DNA of 64,000 bases. Origin: Stenocarpella maydis. Lineage: Eukaryota > Ascomycota > Sordariomycetes > Diaporthales > Diaporthaceae. Below the pieces are notes generated by a model. The model ran no database searches. It was not told where the DNA came from and was given only the letters and a program-made list of their open reading frames with translations. Of the stretch, positions 61,801-64,000 are shown one piece after another. Position 1 is the stretch's first letter, and each line of letters begins with the position of its first letter. The translations under genes and the position numbers were made by a program. Location: contig CM008199.1 of the NCBI GenBank assembly GCA_002270565.1, positions 113,398 to 177,397 on the forward strand. The letters run 5' to 3'.

Positions 61801-63558
61801 GCGACTTTCGAATACCTTTTAAGTAAATTACATTTTGGAGTTATTGGTAAAATAAACTCAACTACAAGTAAATTTATTATATATAATTTTGAGTTAAAGT
61901 ATATTTTAGTTCCTCTTTTACTAAAACATAACTTGTTCTTTTTAACAAATAACAGAATTAATCAGTACAATTTGTTATTATATACAATAGAGAACAATAT
62001 TAAAAAGTGGGAATTTTTACCTGAGGTTATTCCTAATTATATACCTTGAGTTGTGGAGACGCCTGAGGATATAATGCAAAATGTTTCATACTTAAAAGAT
62101 TGATTTATTGGTTTTGTAGTTGCTGAGGGTTCTTTTTATGTGCAAGCTAATAAGGAAATCTGTTTCAATGTAGGTCAGAAAGGTAATAGTGTTTTAATGA
62201 AGACTATTTATTTATTATTTGAACCTAGTAGAGCCCTCGATTATACTAAAAGCAAAGATTTATCAATTGTTCGTATGTCATCTGTAAAAGATATACAAAA
62301 GGTTATTAATTTCTTTTCTTTTGAGAACCATTATCCTCTTACAGGTTATAAAAAAGAAAGTTATTTAATTTGATTAAAAGCTTTAAGAGAATCTGACAGA
62401 TACAAAAGTCTAAATTTTCCTTTAACAGAGTTGGAAGTAGGAGTTCTAGACTAGTGCGAACCAAATATTATAATGCTTATTATAATATAGGCGTTTACCT
62501 ACCTAGGTTATTCTACAAGGGATATTATTACTATAAATAAAAATAGTAATAATATAATTGTTATTTTAGCAGCTTTAGTATTAATGCACATGATTGCTTT
62601 ACATGATACAGCAGGATCTGGAAATCCTTTAGGACTTTCAGGTAATTATGATAGAATCCCTATGGCCCCATATTACTTATTTAAAGATTTAATTACTATT
62701 TTTATCTTTATTTTTGTATTAAGTATATTTGTATTCTTCATGCCTAATGTTGAAGTCTATGTCAGCAGTAGACATTTCAGCATATTATAGCCAAACTCCG
62801 GGGAAGCCCTAGAACTTTTGCTACCAAGCTATAGTTGAAAGACTATAAGTGGATGAACTAATCACTCATGTATGGTAACAAGGCAAAAGGCTTTTTAAAA
62901 GAACGTGGGGTAATCGCGGATCTAAGTCAGTAGTATATAACAATATTACTGTAAAAGAGCAGAGAGTAGATGGTTATACAATATGTATTATTTGAGTCTC
63001 CCTTGTAGGTTATACTGATACGTGACTATAGATAGTATATTATTGTAAGGTGTACTCCAAGAGCCTTCGAAAGAAGACGTTATGCGAGAAGCTGTACCTA
63101 AGTTAGAATAATAAGTATTATATAATAAGGTAAAATCTCGTCAGACCTGGTTAGGAGATAGCGACAATTACCAAATGGCAAACCCTATGCAAACTCCTCC
63201 AGCTATAGTTCCAGAATGGTACCTTCTGCCCTTTTATGCAATTTTAAGATCTATACCTAATAAATTATTGGGTGTTATTGCTATGTTAAGTGCAATCTTA
63301 ATAATTTTAGCTTTACCTATAGTTGATTTAGGAAGATCAAGAGGTTTACAATTTAGACCCCTTAACAAAGCGGCGTTCTTCATATTTGTAGCCAACTTTT
63401 TAATTTTAATGCAAATAGGAGCTAAACATGTTGAGGACCCTTTTATTCTTTTAGGTCAAATTAGTACAATTCTGTATTTTGGACATTTCTTAATCATAGT
63501 TCCATTTTTAAGTATATTAGAAAATACTTTAATAGATTTAAAAAGTAAAAATAACTAA
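43842..63558 (+). CDS. cob: cytochrome b, ten exons
   Basis: Complex III subunit carrying both b hemes. Exons: 43842-44000, 46702-46743, 49345-49390, 52082-52192, 54872-54909, 57606-57699, 59910-59925, 61088-61143, 62561-62751, 63151-63558; 1161 nt, 386 aa. The joins restore the family sequence: [157 protein letters not shown]. Several codons are split by introns, which fixes those sites. The exon 6 start is the least certain, because the intron would not end in G. Confidence 0.96.
44001..46298 (+). CDS. reverse transcriptase-maturase-HNH protein of cob intron 1
   Basis: About 765 residues encoded in the intron, continuous with exon 1 under code 4 (TGA Trp at 44283, 45453 and 45768). RT domain: [74 protein letters not shown], and YADD at 45441-45452. 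A thumb/maturase region follows ([17 protein letters not shown]). The C-terminal HNH zinc nuclease has CSICGS...VEMHHIRAM...[10 protein letters not shown]. All catalytic motifs are present, so retrohoming competence is plausible. Release from the cytochrome b part probably needs proteolysis. Confidence 0.93.
44001..46701 (+). mobile_element. group II intron 1 of cob
   Basis: Starts GTGCGCTGTG after AMH and ends GTTCAC before YNPS. Domain V is at 46509-46542 (GAGCCGTATGAGG ... CACGTACGGTTC). It encodes an RT-maturase-HNH protein in frame with exon 1. Its 3' end is closely related to the ORF-less nad6 intron at 898-1663. Confidence 0.93.
46971..48344 (+). pseudogene. LAGLIDADG endonuclease of cob intron 2 with one stop after a presequence-like leader
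   Basis: The leader contains [12 protein letters not shown] and ends at TAA 47211-47213. The same frame then continues [17 protein letters not shown] (motif 1) and [16 protein letters not shown] (motif 2, about 47652), with both acidic residues. Next comes a C-terminal module KRYSTSNN...[23 protein letters not shown], ending at TAG 48344. The nuclease part is intact but lacks an ATG before motif 1. Translation would need readthrough or an alternative start. Confidence 0.75.
48413..49090 (+). CDS. GIY-YIG homing endonuclease (225 aa)
   Basis: Intact. GIY is AGIYRWINN (about residue 38) and YIG is [17 protein letters not shown], followed by [17 protein letters not shown] with the catalytic Glu and [20 protein letters not shown]. 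The NUMOD3-like [14 protein letters not shown] and a C-terminal HTH ([18 protein letters not shown]) follow. ATG 48413 is the first in frame. It shares cob intron 2 with a LAGLIDADG gene, suggesting sequential invasion. Confidence 0.9.
   Translation: MSILIMNYDSLSVVGLVSFNNADVQKAEIIKEIKGKAGIYRWINNNNGKSYVGSSVDLSKRLYRYFSLAHIMVESKNSAICKALVKYGYGNFSFEILEYCDKKETLIREQYYLDLLKPEYNILKKAGSPLGFKHSDEAKAKMRGPKNRSLEHIRKLKEHIDRLNSQHSIAIEVLDIEKDTKIEYASIRLTCRELNCADVTVKNYLDSNKLFRNRYIFTSKINKND
49391..51792 (+). CDS. reverse transcriptase-maturase-HNH protein of cob intron 3
   Basis: About 800 residues, in frame with exon 3 through split codon GGT, open under code 4 to TAG 51790-51792. [75 protein letters not shown] at 50815-50826. 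A thumb domain with [20 protein letters not shown] follows. The C-terminal HNH is [17 protein letters not shown]...[11 protein letters not shown]. The motif before SVVSP reads GTFQGS where GTPQGS is usual (Pro to Phe), which could weaken RT activity. Confidence 0.92.
49391..52081 (+). mobile_element. group II intron 3 of cob
   Basis: Starts GTGCGCCATG after RYLH plus one base and ends CCCTAC. Domain V is at 52016-52049. Its last ~70 nt differ from those of cob intron 4 at only about two positions (AGGGCAGGGTAACCAATCC, CTGACCCTAC), so introns 3 and 4 are close relatives. Confidence 0.93.
52193..54618 (+). CDS. reverse transcriptase-maturase-HNH protein of cob intron 4
   Basis: About 808 residues, in frame with exon 4, open under code 4 to TAG 54616-54618. 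[83 protein letters not shown] at 53668-53679. A thumb region with [20 protein letters not shown] follows. [21 protein letters not shown]...[17 protein letters not shown]. All motifs are intact, making it a likely active maturase and perhaps the trans-acting source for its relatives. Confidence 0.93.
52193..54871 (+). mobile_element. group II intron 4 of cob
   Basis: Starts GTGCGCCGAAAG, ends CCCTAC. Domain V is at 54806-54839. Only 111 nt of exon separates it from intron 3, and their 3' ends are almost identical. Confidence 0.93.
54910..55872 (+). CDS. GIY-YIG endonuclease in frame with cob exon 5
   Basis: About 320 residues in the intron, open under code 4 to TAA 55870-55872. The presequence-like [11 protein letters not shown] comes first, then [20 protein letters not shown] (GIY and YIG) and [25 protein letters not shown]-like [13 protein letters not shown] and a C-terminal HTH ([19 protein letters not shown]) follow. 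Two in-frame GC inserts are visible: GGCGGCTACGCCGCC (about 55036) and a CGCTCCAAC/GTTGGAGCG hairpin (about 55678-55705). Confidence 0.88.
56245..57549 (+). CDS. LAGLIDADG endonuclease following a mock cob exon start
   Basis: Open under code 4 from GTA 56245 ([13 protein letters not shown], imitating VLPYGQMSL) to TAG 57547-57549; 434 codons. Motif 1 [16 protein letters not shown] has a weakened acidic position. Motif 2 [14 protein letters not shown] (about 56818) is normal. The C-terminal module (KRYTTNAQ...[25 protein letters not shown]) matches the module of the cob intron 2 LAGLIDADG gene. It would be translated as a cob fusion if splicing used the 56245 junction. Confidence 0.82.
57700..58872 (+). 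CDS. chimeric frame: LAGLIDADG_1 N-half joined to LAGLIDADG_2 N-half
   Basis: In frame with exon 6 and open to a TAG near 58888. A hydrophobic helix ([16 protein letters not shown]) precedes motif [17 protein letters not shown] (about 57885). The second domain begins NWIVGFA (about 58290-58308) and then changes to unrelated sequence. This includes [13 protein letters not shown] and [20 protein letters not shown], the start of a LAGLIDADG_2 endonuclease. The missing remainder of the first gene ([12 protein letters not shown]) appears 1.1 kb later at about 59373. The end coordinate is approximate. Confidence 0.75.
58550..59179 (+). pseudogene. LAGLIDADG_2-type endonuclease nested in another endonuclease
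   Basis: First part: [60 protein letters not shown]. After a frame break near 58888 (GAATAGTTCC) it continues [39 protein letters not shown] and [20 protein letters not shown], ending at TAA 59177-59179. Both acidic motifs (LLSDGN, IMGDG) are kept. The frame break suggests recent loss or a sequencing error. Confidence 0.75.
59366..59574 (+). pseudogene. separated C-half of the cob intron 6 LAGLIDADG_1 gene
   Basis: [20 protein letters not shown] then [20 protein letters not shown] resembles the second LAGLIDADG domain of cob intron 8 ([18 protein letters not shown]...). It fits directly after NWIVGFA at 58308. A stop occurs at 59570-59572. The sequence further downstream to about 59790 is open but not recognisable. 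Confidence 0.7.
59926..60928 (+). CDS. I-AniI-type LAGLIDADG maturase/endonuclease
   Basis: In frame with exon 7; a leader ([20 protein letters not shown] ... [17 protein letters not shown]) precedes the folded protein, as in the Aspergillus protein. Motif 1 [19 protein letters not shown] and motif 2 [17 protein letters not shown] are intact, and the ending EKIQIPSNY fits the family. Known members both cleave DNA and assist splicing of their own intron. A GC palindrome adds about 15 residues ([15 protein letters not shown], about 60593-60637) between SIYKL and [12 protein letters not shown], exactly in frame. The insert lies after motif 2, probably in a surface turn. Confidence 0.95.
60593..60637 (+). 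repeat. in-frame GC palindrome inside the I-AniI-type gene
   Basis: AACCCCCGGGGTT, then AACCCAGGGGTT and CCCCCTGGG. About 45 nt, divisible by three, with no stop in the used frame. Confidence 0.75.
61144..62560 (+). mobile_element. group I intron 8 of cob
   Basis: Follows LP plus T and ends in G before TTATTTTAGCAGC, together making [11 protein letters not shown]. Core pieces AAATTGCTTGGAAGAC, TTCAACGACTAAACG and GATATAGTCTAAAC occur before the ORF. Confidence 0.87.
61528..62454 (+). CDS. LAGLIDADG endonuclease of cob intron 8
   Basis: Open under code 4 to TAG 62452-62454. The N-terminal hydrophobic helix ([15 protein letters not shown]) resembles the intron 6 ORF. Motif 1 is [17 protein letters not shown] (about 61692) and motif 2 is [16 protein letters not shown] (about 62102). 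The start is uncertain: no ATG lies in this frame after the last upstream stop (61525-61527). Confidence 0.8.
62752..63150 (+). mobile_element. ORF-less group I intron 9 of cob
   Basis: 399 nt between MPNV and LGDSDNY, starting after T and ending in G. Core pieces AACTCCGGGGAAGCCCTAGA, GGTAATCGCGGATC and ACTATAGATAG are compatible with a compact group IA intron. No ORF. Confidence 0.8.
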
Positions 63559-63702
63559 CTTTAATTGTTTTTTATTCTAAAGTTTGTATTAAACTAAGGG
63601 TAGTCTATTTTTTTTATTGTTAAAATAGAAACTTGAATTTTAATGCGGAATTTAGTTTGGGGGGGGGGGTAACCTATTTATATGGGTTATCCCCCCCCCC
63701 CC

Positions 63703-63733
<31 letters not shown>

Positions 63734-64000
63734 AATTTTTTTTTTTTTTTTTTGCCTTTTAATTTAACGTTTATTTCAAATAACCCCACCCTGAAAATAA
63801 AGCAAAAATTAAATATAATGTTCTGTGTCTTTTGGATAATTAATCATATAGCTGTTAAATTAAAGTGGAATTAGGATTATAAATAAGGGTTTTTAATACT
63901 TTATTATTTTAATATAATGATATTTAATTACTATATATATTTCTTTTTATTTTCCTGCTCGATAAGACATGCTATATGCTGGAAACTTCTAAAGGTTTAA
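63559..64000. other. spacer after cob with homopolymer palindrome
   Basis: A G-run, GTAACCTA, a short loop, TGGGTTA and a long C-run (about 63660-63711) form a hairpin, followed by long T-runs (63712-63754). The last 35 nt (GCTATATGCTGGAAACTTC) resemble the 5' core of a group I intron, but no exon is visible before the window ends. Confidence 0.5.

Overview
The window is fungal mitochondrial DNA, most likely from a filamentous ascomycete (Pezizomycotina), given on the coding strand of nearly all its genes. Five observations support this. TGA is read as tryptophan in every respiratory-chain gene. rps3 lies inside an intron of the large-subunit rRNA. The tRNA clusters around rnl (V, I, S, P before it; T, E, M, M, L, A, F, L, Q after it) follow the Sordariomycete-like order. 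The cob I-AniI-type maturase is present. Introns are very dense. I cannot name the species. trnW, trnK, trnH and a third trnM, expected in these clusters, were not found.

Layout. 1-3.2 kb: the 3' part of nad6, with the tail of a group I intron endonuclease, an ORF-less group II intron, and a decayed LAGLIDADG gene that separates two copies of the nad6 3' end. 3.4-8.4 kb: trnV, trnI, a broken type-II tRNA, trnS and trnP, with two decayed free-standing LAGLIDADG genes. 8.4-26.0 kb: rnl, with five introns (four group I, one group II), two GIY-YIG genes, two intact LAGLIDADG genes, a 997-residue rps3-LAGLIDADG fusion and a duplicated rnl 3' end flanking a dead LAGLIDADG gene. 26.0-30.6 kb: trnT, E, M, fM, L, A, F, L, Q, R and a trnR-like copy in hairpin-rich spacer. 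30.9-38.9 kb: a nad4 3' fragment, nad1 (two GIY-YIG introns), nad4 and a third trnR-like copy. 39.2-42.9 kb: a segment unlike the rest, with an intact, intron-less class III aminotransferase on the minus strand that uses only TGG for Trp, plus a second nuclear-looking reading frame with one stop. 43.8-63.6 kb: cob in ten exons totalling 1161 nt (386 aa), split by three RT-encoding group II introns and six group I introns.

How it works together. The conserved genes encode complex I subunits (nad1, nad4, nad6), complex III cytochrome b, and the mitoribosome (rnl, Rps3, tRNAs). Almost everything else is selfish DNA. Most intron ORFs are in frame with the upstream exon. Several endonuclease genes are decayed, often by short GC-rich palindromes or C(n)/G(n) runs that have inserted into them.

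The most striking pattern is that the 3' ends of four genes (nad6, rnl, nad1, nad4) occur twice. In three cases a LAGLIDADG gene lies next to the extra copy. This suggests elements that carry, or displace, the 3' end of their host gene. The second highlight is the apparently nuclear aminotransferase gene resident in mtDNA.
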